From positions 18,913,360-18,977,359 of the forward strand of contig NC_063167.1 of assembly GCF_023159225.1 (NCBI RefSeq): a stretch of DNA of 64,000 nt, given 5' to 3'. A program made the translations under genes and the position numbers. Under the pieces are notes generated by a model that worked only from the letters and a program-made list of their open reading frames with translations, had not been told where the DNA came from and did no database searches. Origin of the DNA: Perognathus longimembris pacificus (taxonomy: Eukaryota > Chordata > Mammalia > Rodentia > Heteromyidae). Shown here in pieces: positions 44,831 through 55,775 of the stretch (positions are counted from its first letter, which is position 1; the number at the start of each line of letters is the position of its first letter).

Positions 44831-47354
44831 ACACCCCGAGTCCACACCATACCCACTCGAGGCTCATGTCGGCGCTGGCTCCTGCCTGGTTAAAAACCTC
44901 AGTATACCCCAGGGAAGCCAACTGAGGCAGGTCTGCCTCGTCCAGGCCCCCTCTGAGCCCCCCCCCAACCACCATGGCAGGCTGAGGTTGGGCAGGGTGG
45001 GGGAGGGCAGTCTGTGGTCTCAATGTTGCCCCCCTCCTCCCTGCCCCTCCCCATAGAACCCCCGCGTCCCCCTCTCTCGGAGGCAGCCTTGGCTTCCTCT
45101 TTCTGTCTGGTGGAAATTTCCCTCTTCATCCCTGCACACTCCTCCTCTGATCCCGGCGGCTCTTGATATGCAAAGAGGACAGTGGGGACCCACCCAGCCT
45201 GAGCCCTCTCTCCACAAAGCCCGGCTTTCAAGCCCATTGTCTGGCGGAAGACCGCGGGATCTCAGTCCTGTCCAAAGCTGAACATCAATCCTTCCTGTGG
45301 TCCTGATCTCGGGCCGCTCTTCTGTCAGCCCCCAGGCCTCTGCCTACAAAGGCAGTTCCAAAGCAGCGGTGTGGAACGCGGAGGTGGCGCCTGTGCAGCG
45401 CCTCCTCCCGCACCGCCTCGCAGGCCCAGAGAGAGCACGCGGGGCCCCGAGCCACAAAGCGAAGCCCAGGCCCCCTGGGGAATGGGCTGCTGCTGCCTTT
45501 CACCTGCTGAGCACCCTGGATCTGAGAGCTGTGGCCACTCTGAGAAACAGGGTCTTACTCCTGCCCACAGACACACTCCATCACAGAGGTCGGGCTCCGA
45601 AACAGAACAGCCGGGCCGTGGCGCTGGGTGCTTCCCTCATGCCATGCGGATCTAGGGCGGCTGGGACTGGCCCTCTCTGCGCCTATGCAGCTGGTGGCTC
45701 CCTGAGATTCGCCCAGGGGCCATGGCCTCCTTCCCACTCCTCTGTCTCTACCTCCAGTCAACCACTGCCCCTCGGTGCCCCAGAACTGGGGGCTCACATC
45801 TGTAATCCTACCTACTCAGGAGGCTGAGATCTGAGGATCACAGTCCAAAGCCACACCGGGCAAGAACGTCCGTGACATTTCTTATCTCCAATTCATTGTC
45901 CAAAAGCCAGAAGTGGAGCTGTGGCTCAAGTGGTAGAGCGCCAGCCTTGAGGCTTATTTACTGGCACACACATAAAAATTAATACATAAAAATACATGGA
46001 ATGGGTTGATGAAATGTGGCTTTTTAGGTAGTTGAGTGGAGGGGAAACCGCTGTTCTATAAGTAAGCAGGGCCCAGGCTGTGTGTCCAAGTGCGCAGCAC
46101 AATTCTGCCTTTGCATCCCCACCCCCAGAACAGCCACCGGGGGGCAGCACCGAGGTGCTGAGGCGGGTGGTCCAATAGAACACCAGCCTAGCAAGGGTTC
46201 AAATCTCAGCGCATGCATGGCAGAAACAAAAATTAAGATTCACAGAGTCTAGATGTGAATAAAGCAGAACCATGACTGAAAAGGAAAGCTGGGTTCTCAA
46301 TCAAAGGAAGTCCAAACTCAGGCAGATCAGACTAGGAGAGGCACACTCAGATGTCACCAGCTCCTTTCCGACTGTCTGCTTGGCCATCCTCCATGTGTGG
46401 CTGCATCCTCACGGTTGAGGCCTCCGATCACAGAGTGGCTGCTGTCACCCCAGCACTTTGTCAGTGTTCTGAGCATGAGGCAGGAGCTTACACACCCATA
46501 GCAGACCTTTCTTTAAAGACTCTCCTGGAAGCCTATGAACCTACTTAGGTTTGGGGAGCTAGAATGTGTTGTGTGGCATCCTGCAATGTTTAGAAAGATG
46601 GAGAGATAGCCTAGGGGTTTTCATTTGGTTGTATTGTCACCACGAAGCAAGCTTGGATCTTGGGAGTAAAGCTGTGAAGGAGACGGGTCAGCAAGAAGCA
46701 AGACTGGTCAACCTGCCACTCAGGGGTTGAATTCTTTCCCCTTCCAATCTGCAGTGTTTTCATTTCAAAATGGGAGGTGGGGGCAGCTGAGGCAGGGCTT
46801 TTTATCCAGCTCTGACCATCTGCTGTCCATCCTGACTCAGCCACCTGCTGGCTGGGCAGCCTAGGCCCAGGGGCATCCAGGTGCCGAGCCCTGGGGTGTG
46901 AGGCCTGCTGTTGGGTGTGGCTCCTCAGAAGAGTGACAGAGGCACAGACCACTGTCCTCAGTGAGGTGGCCGCCGCTGCTAAGAACGCTAGTCTACACAT
47001 CTGGAGCTCTGCCCCGGCCTGCCCTGCTGTGCGCGGCAGCCCAAAGCAGGTGCCTGCCCCGCTCTGGGCCTCAGCAGCCCCTTTTGTCTTGGAGCTCAAG
47101 GGGCGGTGTAAACAGCCTGGCTGTTTACAGGGCAGTGAGGGGAGGAGTGGTCAGCTGGCTTTCTGTGGCCAGGAAGCGCCTGCACTTCCTGTTTCCCTAG
47201 GGAACCCAGGGAAGCTGGGGCCTGCCCTCTCCTCCCCTCCCCACATACCCTTCTGTAATGGTGGCCTGTGTGGGTGTCGGTAACAACAGCCCTTTGTCTC
47301 CCACTCTGCTGCTCCCAGACTCTTCCCTGCTTCCCCAACTCAGCCCTGAGAATC
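44831..47354. other. Intergenic, no gene seen
   Basis: A CpG-richer patch at 45240-45480 has no clear promoter motifs; a poor ID-like fragment may lie at 46164-46215. The rest is unique. Confidence 0.4.
45785..45975 (+). repeat. B1-like/Geo chimeric SINE, Geo half shortened
   Basis: CACATCTGTAATCCTACCTA, TGGCTCAAGTGGTAGAGCGC; then a jump from CCTTGAGG to TACTGGCACAC. Confidence 0.82.
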
Positions 47355-47460
47355 AGCCATCTGCTTATCTTCCCATTTTCTGGATGGGAAAACTAAGGCC
47401 AGGGAGGTGACATCCCTGGCCCCAGGTAGCCAGGCCAGTGAGCGGCAAGGCTAACCCTTC
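47355..47460 (-). repeat. MIR SINE
   Basis: Antisense MIR: TGGATGGGAAAACTAAGGCC, AGCCAGGCCAGTGAGCGGC. Confidence 0.7.
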
Positions 47461-47606
47461 TGAAAACACAGGCCATCCTCAATCCAAGGTCCCAGGCACC
47501 AAACAGACGGACTTCCGGGTCCCCAAGACATGGAAGAGGCCTAGAGTTTGTGCTTACTGTAGTCTGAGGACACCTTCTAGGGTCTCCTGTGGGCCTGGCC
47601 TGTCTG

Positions 47607-47796
47607 CCCATCCTGGGACTTGGACTCAGGGCCTGAGCACTGTCCCTGGTCTCTTTTTGATCAAGGCTAACACTCTACCACTTGAGCCACAACGCCACTT
47701 CTGGCTTTTGCTGTGTATGTGTTACTGAGGAATTGAACCCAGGCTTTGTGCATGCTAGGCAAGCACTCTACCACTAAGCCACATTCCCAGCCCCTC
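47607..47796 (-). repeat. IDL-Geo dimeric SINE
   Basis: Minus orientation, without poly(T); GGACTCAGGGCCTGAGCAC to CACATTCCCAGCCCC. Confidence 0.88.
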
Positions 47797-47944
47797 TGAC
47801 TGCCTTTCACATGCACACACTGTCCTGTACCTTGTCACTTGTCCCTAGGGTTCACTGAGGTGAGCCATGCTGTGGAGCCTACCCACAAATAGCCACCAAA
47901 CAAGGCGTCCAGCCCCACGGGACACTGGCTAGGGGTAGGGGGCT

Positions 47945-48110
47945 TTGGAGCAAGGCAGCCCAGGTTCAAATGTGACCTTAGCCCTAGGAGCTGTGTGCCT
48001 CAGACTGCTGACTTAACCTCCCTCAGCTTCAAGTGTTTTCCTCTCATACGATTGTCTCCTAGGGTGGCTGAAAACAACCAGCACAAATGAGCACCAACTT
48101 GGTATTTGTT
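47945..48110 (+). repeat. MIR SINE
   Basis: AGGTTCAAATGTGACCTTAG, GACTTAACCTCCCTCAGC. Confidence 0.72.
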
Positions 48111-48654
48111 CTTTCACTGACCTAGGGCCTAAAGCTTGAAAGCAAGGTTTTGCCAGGTTCAGGACCTTCCAAGACTACTGCCTGCTGCCAGCCCCATCCA
48201 CGCCCCCCACCCCCCCCAGGCTGGGGCAGTACCCGGCCCCTCTCCATGCCCCTGGCTGGGGCAGCGCCATTCTTCGGTCTCCTCCTTCATCTGCTCTGTG
48301 TTTAGATTCGGATTTCCTCTTCCTGGGGATGGCAGTCACTCTGATCCAGCATGACATGACCTTGTTCCCAAGCAAGGTCACCACCAGGGAGCTTGATACA
48401 CACCTCGGACTGGCTCTAGGGGCTGCAAGATGACCACCTCCGTGAGGACAACCAGCAAGCCCCTGCAAGCTGCCATTCAAGCCCATCACCTGCAACTCAC
48501 AGCGAAACTTTCCTTCCTGCCCTTCAGGCTCCCGGCAGCCCGCACTAGACACCAGGGCAGCAGGCACTGAGCCCTCACCGGGTGCCGGGACAGTCTGGAC
48601 ATCAACCAAACGCCCATTCCGTGCCAGCAGGTCCTGAGGTTGCAACTGCTCCTA

Positions 48655-48735
48655 ACGTCCATGCAGAAAGGAGGAGACAGAGGTTCAGAGAGGTCAAGTC
48701 ACTTGTCTGAGGTCACCAGCAAGAAAGAAGTATCC
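48655..48735 (-). repeat. MIR SINE fragment
   Basis: Antisense MIR: GACAGAGGTTCAGAGAGG, TCAAGTCACTTGTCTGAGG. Confidence 0.8.
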
Positions 48736-48740
48736 GACTG

Positions 48741-48810
48741 AGGGCTTGGCTTCAGTGATGGAGCACCTGCCTAGCTAACAGGAGGCCCGGAGTTCGAATC
48801 CCAGTAGAAC
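48741..48810 (+). repeat. ID-like monomer
   Basis: GGCTTGGCTTCAGTGATGGA, then CCGGAGTTCGAATCCCAG with an intact B-box. Confidence 0.72.
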
Positions 48811-48811
48811 T

Positions 48812-49565
48812 GTAATATTTTTATTTGCATACATGAATTGTACCAAGGGGATCCGTTGTGACATTTCCACACGTGGATCCTGATCAACCCCACCCCCTCT
48901 TATCTATCCCTCTCCCTTTCCGCATTCCCCTTTCTTACAATTCCAAGCTGGGCATCAATTGCTGACACTTGTAATCCCAACCACTCAGAAGGCTGAGATC
49001 TGAGGATCAGTGTTTGAAGCTAGGCTGGGCAGCAAAGTCTGTGGGATTCTCATCTCCAATCAACTAGCCAAAAAACTGGAAGCGGAGCTGTGGTGCAAAT
49101 GGTAGTCTTGAGAAGAAGAAAAAAGTGAAGGAAGAGCACAAGGCCCTGAGTGCAAGAGTAAGCTTCATTACACAAAAAGCTTTCTGCAGGTTGCATTGTC
49201 CTATTTTAACACATGCACATAAACAACATCAGCCAAATTCCCCTCATTCACCCCCTTCTTTAGCCCTCCTCCCCTCTGCAGGATGGCAGTCCCTCCCCTG
49301 CCCCATCCATGCTGTTTTGCTTTCCTGTCGTTCAAGTTTTTAGTGCGTATTGATTGCATGAAGGGCTTCACTGGGGTGCCAATTTCAGAGCGCACATACT
49401 GCCTTGCTCAGAGCAGCCTCTCTATATTGCTTCCTCCGCCTCAGCCCTCTACTCATCAACTGTCCCATCGAGATTCCGTGCATACAAACATCTTCATACA
49501 CAGTTGCAACGGGTTGCAGGATTATTCAACCTCCATCTCTCTTTCCCCCTCTCTCCTTTGCTTTT
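48812..49565 (+). repeat. L1 3' UTR-like fragments split by a SINE
   Basis: 48812-48943 (CATGAATTGTACCAAGGGG, TGACATTTCCACACG, CCCCACCCCCTC) and 49180-49565 (TATTTTAACACATGC, CCTCATTCACCCCC) resemble the rodent L1 3' UTR with its repeated TACATG and CACCCCC motifs. The SINE at 48944-49165 interrupts it. Confidence 0.5.
48944..49165 (+). repeat. B1-like/Geo chimeric SINE
   Basis: CTGACACTTGTAATCCCAAC, then a decayed Geo half (GTGGTGCAAATGGTAG). Confidence 0.8.
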
Positions 49566-49574
49566 TTACCCCGT

Positions 49575-49812
49575 ATACAGTCTGGTAGCTCACACCTGTA
49601 ACCCTAGCTACTCAGGAGACTGAGAGCTGAAGATCACAGTTCAAAGCCAGCCTGGGCAAGAAAGTCCTTGAGACTATTATCTCCAATTAACCACCAGAAA
49701 ACCAGAAGTGGAGCTGTGGCTCAAAACTGGAAGTGGTAGGAGCGCTAGCCTTAAGCAAAAGGGCTCAGGGACAGCACCCGGGCCCCGGGTTCAATCCCTA
49801 TGACTAGGGGGG
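49575..49812 (+). repeat. B1-like/Geo chimeric SINE
   Basis: GGTAGCTCACACCTGTAACC; the Geo half has a short internal duplication (TGGAGCTGTGGCTCAAAACTGGAAGTGGTAGG region). Confidence 0.87.
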
Positions 49813-49854
49813 AAACCCCACAACTGTTAAGTGACTTAAAACTCAAACCTAGTG

Positions 49855-50058
49855 GGCTGGGGATATAGCCTAGTGGCAAGAGTGCCTGCCTCGGATACAC
49901 GAGGCCCTAGGTTCGATTCCCCAGCACCACATATACAGAAAACGGCCAGAAGCGGCGCTGTGGCTCAAGTGGCGGAGTGGTAGCCTTGAGCAGGAAGAAG
50001 CCAGGGACAGTGCTCAGGCCCTGAGTCCAAGGCCCAGGACTGGCCAAAAAAAAAAAAA
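49855..50058 (+). repeat. Young IDL-Geo SINE with 14-bp target-site duplication
   Basis: Complete copy with intact A- and B-box in the left half. ACTCAAACCTAGTG flanks it at 49841-49854 and 50059-50072. Confidence 0.96.
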
Positions 50059-50394
50059 ACTCAAACCTAGTGAGTGCAAGGGTTTTCTTACCCCACAAGC
50101 TTAGGGAGGGGGGAGAGGAAGCATCTGTCAGCCACCCACCCCCCCCCCCCGCCACCACTCCCCTTCTCTCTCTGCTAAGTATAAAGGGCACCCAGTGGGT
50201 GCCAGGGCAAGCTAAATCTAGAAGGGGACCCAGGAAGGGATGAGGAGCAAGAAGAAAACTTCCCACGCACCTCTGATCTCAGAGCCTGAGGCCCCAGCTG
50301 TAGAGGAAAACATTCTAGACATCCACCAGCTGAGCTGAATGACTGGCTCTGAGGGCAGACAGAAGCCCCGGACAGCAAAGACAGTGGGACATGG

Positions 50395-50470
50395 TAAGCA
50401 GTTAGTTCCTCCGTGCCTCAGTTTCCCCCACTGCAGACTTCCCTTGTGGGGTCGTGACCAATCCCCACAC
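50395..50470 (+). repeat. MIR SINE fragment
   Basis: TTCCTCCGTGCCTCAGTTTC followed by CCCCACTGCAG. Confidence 0.65.
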
Positions 50471-50526
50471 AGTGAAGAGCCTAGTCCAGTGCAAATACGT
50501 GCCGGTACATTCAGAAGCAATAACAA

Positions 50527-50732
50527 TCCAGGTGCTATCGGTTCATGCCTGTAATCCTAGCTACTCAGGAGGCTGAAATCTTAAGGTTTGAAGTCAGCCT
50601 GGGCAGAAAAGTACATGAAACTCTTGTCGTCAGTTAGCCAGCAAAGAGCAGGAAGTGGTGCGACTCAAGTGGTAGAGCGCCAACCTCGGCTGAGAAAGTT
50701 CAGGGGCAGTGCCTAGGCCCTTGCTGGACCTC
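50527..50732 (+). repeat. B1-like/Geo chimeric SINE, 3' truncated
   Basis: TTCATGCCTGTAATCCTAGC, GACTCAAGTGGTAGAGCGCC; lost after GGCCCTTG. Confidence 0.84.
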
Positions 50733-50827
50733 CATGTCCTCATAGGAAGCCCAGGGGTTTGGAAAGATGTACTAGACAAAGATCTAATAGGCTTGGCATG
50801 GTGCCTGGCATCAAGACAGGATGGGAG

Positions 50828-50927
50828 GGCTGGGATGTAGCTCAGTGGCAAAGCGCTTGCCTAGCAAGTGCAACGTCCTGGGTTCGATCCCCAGTACTAA
50901 AAAAGAAAAGACAAAAAAAAAAAAAAA
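50828..50927 (+). repeat. Stand-alone ID (tRNA-Ala-derived) SINE with 15-bp target-site duplication
   Basis: Only the ID part (GCTGGGATGTAGCTCAGTGG..GGGTTCGATCCCC) and an A-rich tail, without Geo. AAGACAGGATGGGAG flanks it at 50813-50827 and 50928-50942. A-box TAGCTCAGTGG and B-box GGTTCGATCCC are perfect. Confidence 0.95.
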
Positions 50928-51194
50928 AAGACAGGATGGGAGGCAGAGAAAGGCCCGGGCTATCCTCGCTGTGCCGCCTCTCACTGGAGGCCTGGGAGAG
51001 GGGTGGCCTACTGGTGACTAATCTCGTTAATGGTAATCATCACCCTGATGCTTGTTAATATAATCAGGCTGGGCTCCCAGCCGCTGCCAGACTCCAGCAC
51101 TGCCTGGCGGCGGGGGGGGGGGGGGTGTCTAGAAACATTCATTACACTCCCATCCCCGGGGAGGCAAGCCGTGAGAAGCAGCTTATTCTTCCCA

Positions 51195-51237
<43 letters not shown>
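51195..51237. repeat. (CA)n microsatellite
   Basis: About 21 CA units; a G12-13 run stands just before at 51112-51125. Confidence 0.95.
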
Positions 51238-51240
<3 letters not shown>

Positions 51241-51584
51241 CTCAGTTCTGGGCCCAAGACTCTCACGCTCCAGCACCCTACACACTCAAGGCTGCAGCCT
51301 CTCCCAGTCCCTGTGCAGACCGTCCATGGTAACTGTGCCCAGCAAGGGAGCCCTGGTTCTAACACCCACCAGGGACAGACACCTGGCAAGCACCTCCACA
51401 GACCTCGTGCCACTCCTCCAACCAAGCTAACCACTGGGGCCTGGATACCAACCAGAACTTGGCCAGAACCATTGCCTCATGAAGCCCAGTGCCAAGAGCC
51501 AGGTCTTGCCGCTTCAACAGCATCACTGAGGAAAAGGAATCAGAGAAGGGAGGCCGGTGCCCAGAAATGCACAGCCCGGACCAC

Positions 51585-51700
51585 CTCCCTCCCTCCCTTC
51601 TTCCCTTCCTCTCTCCCTCCCTTCTTCCTTTCCTCTCCCTTTCTTCTTTTTCCTTTCTTCTTCTCTTCCTTCATTCCCCACCCACTCTCTTTTTCTTTTT
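51585..51700. repeat. Pyrimidine-rich CCTT tract
   Basis: CCTCCCTTCTTCC-type sequence; lies at the 3' side of the minus SINE that follows. Confidence 0.85.
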
Positions 51701-51705
51701 GTTCC

Positions 51706-52145
51706 AGTACCACCGGCTTGAACTCAAGGCCTGGCACTGTCCCTTAGCTTTCTCTCTCAAGGTTGGAGGTGCTCTACCACTCAAGCCAGAGCTCCACTTC
51801 TGGCTTTTTGGTAGCTATTTGTGTAAGGTCCACCCTGGGGGGTGGTTCATGCAGATGCCCCCCACACACACCTGTTTAAGTCTCCGCCCATCACCTGCAT
51901 TACCTAGGTAACTGGCACACCTAGAGGCAGTCGCCTCCCCCTTCTCTGAGGTCACATCCCAATACACTTGGCTGCACCTCCCCGCCCTGCCCTAGATGAG
52001 GCATGGCCCTTCGGCAGTTCAGTCCTTCTCCAGCCTCCTTCTCCGGATCGTTTGAGGCTCAAGGACTTTACTGCTGGGGTTGGCTTTGAACCATGATCCT
52101 AGCTGAGTAGCTAGGATTATAGGTATGAGCCATCAATGCCTGGCC
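51706..52145 (-). repeat. B1-like/Geo chimeric SINE split by a 229-bp insertion
   Basis: The Geo half is at 51706-51821 (antisense), the B1-like half at about 52051-52145. Removing 51822-52050 restores a normal element. Confidence 0.82.
51822..52050. mobile_element. 229-bp insertion of unknown type
   Basis: Begins TGTAAGGTCCACCCTGGG and ends CTTCTCCGGATCG, flanked by TTTG on both sides (51818-51821, 52051-52054). GC-rich, not a SINE, no poly(A). A short solo LTR is possible (TG start), but no CA end or TATA box is seen. Confidence 0.4.
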
Positions 52146-52147
52146 TC

Positions 52148-52295
52148 TATTTTCTTAACTTTTTTATTGTTATTGTAAGGGTGACACACAGAGGGGTTAC
52201 TGTTAAGTACATCAGGTAATGAGTACATTTCTTTGTGGACAATGTTACCCCTTCCTTTGCTCTGTGCCAATTTTCCTGTTCTCTTTTCAAGATGG
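52148..52295 (-). repeat. LINE-like 3' end, same family as 2235-2580
   Basis: On the minus strand: AAGAAATGTACTCATTACCTGA, AACAGTAACCCCTC, ending ACAATAACAATAAAA. Shares this block with the element near 2500. Confidence 0.6.
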
Positions 52296-52574
52296 AGGTA
52301 CTTAGGGTCTGAGGGATTAAACAACTCACCAAGATTACCCAGGGACTGAGAGGAAGAGTCAAGGCCAGCTTCAAGGCTAGAAATGCTCAGCCCTCTCCTC
52401 TTCCTCTCCTCTCCCCCACTCCCCAACCCCTCCCCCCCACCCCCATCAAAGAGGAGGCTCTGAGGCCTTATACCCGGCAGAAGCAGCGGCACAGCCCATT
52501 CCCCCCCCTCCCCAGGTACTGCAGAGGACTTGACCCCCCTGTGTCCTCCAAGCCTCTGGCTGTGCACCAACAGG

Positions 52575-52660
52575 GTAGCTGTGTGGCCCTGGGAAAGTCA
52601 CACTATCTCTCTGGGCTGTGAGACAATAGCTGACAGAATCGCCAGTGTCCCGGGACTGTT
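52575..52660 (+). repeat. MIR SINE fragment
   Basis: GTGTGGCCCTGGGAAAGTCA, CTATCTCTCTGGGCTGTGAG. Confidence 0.65.
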
Positions 52661-53459
52661 CTGTCTCTCCATGGAGTCCACAGCCTAGAAGGAAGATAGC
52701 AAACCAGCCTAGGACTCCATTATTTCAGAGGATCCCCACAGAATCGCTTCCTGGGATGCTCAGGTCCTGGGAGGTCCCATCACGACTGTGCAATTCCCAG
52801 CCCCCTGGCCAGCCTCAAGGCCGCCAACGTCCCTCTGCCCTGCCCCCTCCCTCCTCTATGACATCAGGACCAGCCCAGCCTGGACAACCTGTCTCCATGA
52901 CCCAGCCCTGCGTCCAAGGCCAGCAAGGACCAGGGGCCACCAGGGTGCCTGGTGGGTGATTGGGAGACAAAGGGCTCCATGGAGCCGCCCCCGCTGCCCA
53001 GCCAGCCTCTGGCACAATGCAGGGCCTTTCCAGCCTGTGCCCGCCCGCCCCTCCTGCCCCGGCCTCAACCAGAGACTCAGAAATGCAGAGCAGCCCCACC
53101 CCCACCCCAAGACCATAGTGGGGAGGAGGGCCTCTCCACTTTAGGCCACTGACCGTCCCCTCCTCTCAACCTCCTCCTCCCTGGCACCACCCTCCTGCAC
53201 AGTCCCACCTCCTCCAGGAAGGCCTGCTGGTTACTCTGCCCATCCCCAGCTCTTCTTTCTCCAAAGTTCTGTTACGTGGCATCCGGTGCCAACGTGTGGT
53301 TCTGCCACACACACCCCAACTCAGTTATTCCTCCTAGAAACCCTGAGTAACCTTTCTGGAACAGAAATGTGACCTCTCTCTGTCTGTCTGTTTGTCTGTC
53401 TCCACTCTCACGTACTCTTTCAGTAGCTCTAGACTCTCCGGTGTAGCATTCTGCTCAGG

Positions 53460-53532
53460 GGTTGGGTGTGGTGGCACACAGCTATAATCCTGCCATTTAG
53501 GAGACTGTCTCCATAATTCAAAACAAAACAAG
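53460..53532 (+). repeat. B1-like fragment
   Basis: GGGTGTGGTGGCACACAGC, TATAATCCTGCCATTTAGG, A-rich end. Confidence 0.65.
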
Positions 53533-53680
53533 CACAGAACAGTCGCACAATCTCCCACCTTTAAAAAAAAATCTACTATTAAACAGCCTCAAAACTCTTA
53601 ACCTTTTGTCTGGCATCAGTGCCTCCCTCAAATTCCTATATTAGGTCTTGGCCTGGTGAAGCACAGGCAGGCCGTCACTG

Positions 53681-53718
53681 AGCACACACACACACACACA
53701 CGCACGCACGCACGCACC
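53681..53718. repeat. (CA)n/(CGCA)n microsatellite
   Basis: CA units then GCAC tetramers. Confidence 0.92.
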
Positions 53719-54202
53719 AGCCATTCGGACACTAAAGCAGCTGTGGGGCTGCCCTGATCCTGAGAGAGGGAGAGGGAAGGTGCCCCCCCCCACATCCACT
53801 CCCCCCTGCCCGACTTTCACTGGGAAGTTTAACTGTGCAGTGTGCTCAGGCAGCAGACAGTGCTGGGGTGGGAGGTGGGGGCTGAGCCCCACTAAACCCC
53901 ACGGGCTGGCCTGTACTTCACACCACAGGTACTGACTGAGGACACTCGCCAGGTATTGTGGGGGGGCACTGGAAGGAAAGGCCTGGATCACCACCATGCC
54001 CCAGCACCTGGAGCCTGACTCAAGTTCCTCCCTATAGACCGCTGTGTCCAGTTCTACAAACCACCCATCTGACCACATCACTCCTAGAAAGCAAGCACCG
54101 GGGTGCACACGGGCACACACGCATGCATACAGATGCACATACACACACAGCCCGACTGCTTGTGAACAATCCACTCCCACTGGCTAGCTAGCATGCTTCC
54201 TG

Positions 54203-54242
54203 AGTAGCTAGGGTTATAGGGGTGAGGCACTGGCACCTGGAT
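54203..54242 (-). repeat. B1-like/Geo SINE 5' fragment
   Basis: Antisense of the first 40 bases only (GAGTAGCTAGGGTTATAGG). Confidence 0.6.
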
Positions 54243-54359
54243 ATAACTGGCATTTTTAATAAACATGTGTTTGAGTGGGGATCCCTTTGGGTTCACACAT
54301 TGATCGGTGAGCAAGTCTTTTATTTGTAAATTCTCTGGATGGGTACTCCAAGCACCTCC

Positions 54360-54445
54360 AGAGTAGTCCTAGCTACTCAGGAGGCAGAGACAAGAAGATC
54401 GATTTTGCCCACGAGTTCAGGACCAGTGTGGGCAACACATAGAAA
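54360..54445 (+). repeat. B1-like monomer
   Basis: AGTCCTAGCTACTCAGGAGG, GAGTTCAGGACCAGTGTGGG. Confidence 0.75.
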
Positions 54446-54496
54446 AACTTCCATATATGTTCTTCTACTATCCCTTGCAATATCTTTTCTGCTGTT

Positions 54497-54705
54497 GTTG
54501 TCAGTTATGGGGCTTGAACTCAGGGCCTGGGTGCTGTCCCCGAGCTCTTCTACTCAAGCCTAGTGCTCTACTACTTTGAGCCACAGCTCCATTTCCAGTT
54601 TTCTGGTGGTTATCTGCTCTGGCTGGCTTTGAACTGCAATCCTCAGATCTCAGCCTCCTGAGTAGATAGGATTACAGGCATGAGCCTCCAGTGCCTGGCT
54701 CCTTG
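54497..54705 (-). repeat. B1-like/Geo chimeric SINE
   Basis: Minus orientation; GGGGCTTGAACTCAGGGCC to TTACAGGCATGAGCCTCCAG, with a ~20-bp deletion in the linker. Confidence 0.86.
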
Positions 54706-55644
54706 TAATATCTTTATTGAAGAAAATGAGTTATTTGTCTGATAAGAGTTGTTTCCATCTGTGAAATGGGGTAATAATTCTCTAAAGGAGAATGTGAATG
54801 TGGGCGAATTTGGCAACTGAAAGGCACCACACAAACACCCTGGGTTAACACATTTTTGAGTCTGACTCCCAGGATTGCTTCTGGTATGCTGGTACTCCCT
54901 TCCAGGCTCAGAGACACTCAGTCACCTGTTTACAGCTGGCTCCTGGTAGAGGAAGAAGAGGGAAGGAACTTCTAGTCTAGGCAGAGGCCCCAGATTACCT
55001 CTCACAGCTTCAGGGCTTCGGGCTTCTGTTCTTTCAGCCTCCAATCAGGAGGCCATAGCTAAGGTAAGATGTACTTGGGTGCCTGACTACTGTTCCTCAT
55101 CCAGTCCCCTTTGTTGGCTAACCCCTAGCCCTAAATTTCATTGCTCTGCTCCTGTGACAGCTTCTTTTTCCTTCCTCCCCAAATAGGGATCAAGCCCCCA
55201 GCTCTGAGCCTAGATACTCAGTCGGCCCCCAGGCAACCCTCAGCAAGGCAGAGACAGGGTGGGTGGCCCCCAGGAGAGCACGCTCTGTTCTCAGGGCAGC
55301 TGGGGCCGGCCACTGTGACCTCTTGGACTACCAGAAACAATGGGCTATTCTTCCGCCTTCCCCCTCAGTTTGGTTGCTCATCCCTTGGGTGAAAGGACCC
55401 AGAAAGGGAAGGCTCAGCTCCCCGCAATGCCATCTGTGAAGCCCGTCTATGGTGCCCGGCAACAGCACTGGCACAGACAATCCCTAGCCACAGTTATGAT
55501 CCACACCGGAGTGGACATGGATAGTTTGATCTCTGCCCAGGCTCAGTGTCATCATTCAATTGGCAGGCAGCATGCTGGGCCCTGCGGATAAGGGCAGGTG
55601 CTGCCTTCTCATGCCTGGCACAGTTCTCCGTGCCGTGTGCACCA

Positions 55645-55775
55645 GCAGGGAAGTGCTGCTGCCCCCACTGCACAGGGGAGATGACCTAGGGGTCCCCGTA
55701 ACTCACCAAGGTCGTGTGACAAAGTCATACAGCCAGGCCCTGGCAGAGCTAGGATTTGAGTAAAGGTTTTCCTGG
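55645..55775 (-). repeat. MIR SINE
   Basis: Antisense MIR: CACAGGGGAGATGACCTAGG, CAGAGCTAGGATTTGAG. Confidence 0.7.

Noticed and set aside
45297..45827. 176-codon plus-strand frame in a CpG-richer patch
   Set aside because: Ends inside a B1-like/Geo SINE and has no recognisable family; no promoter motifs convincing enough.
50828..50900. tRNA-Ala gene
   Set aside because: The A- and B-boxes are perfect, but the A-tail and flanking 15-bp duplication show an ID retroposon, not a tRNA locus.
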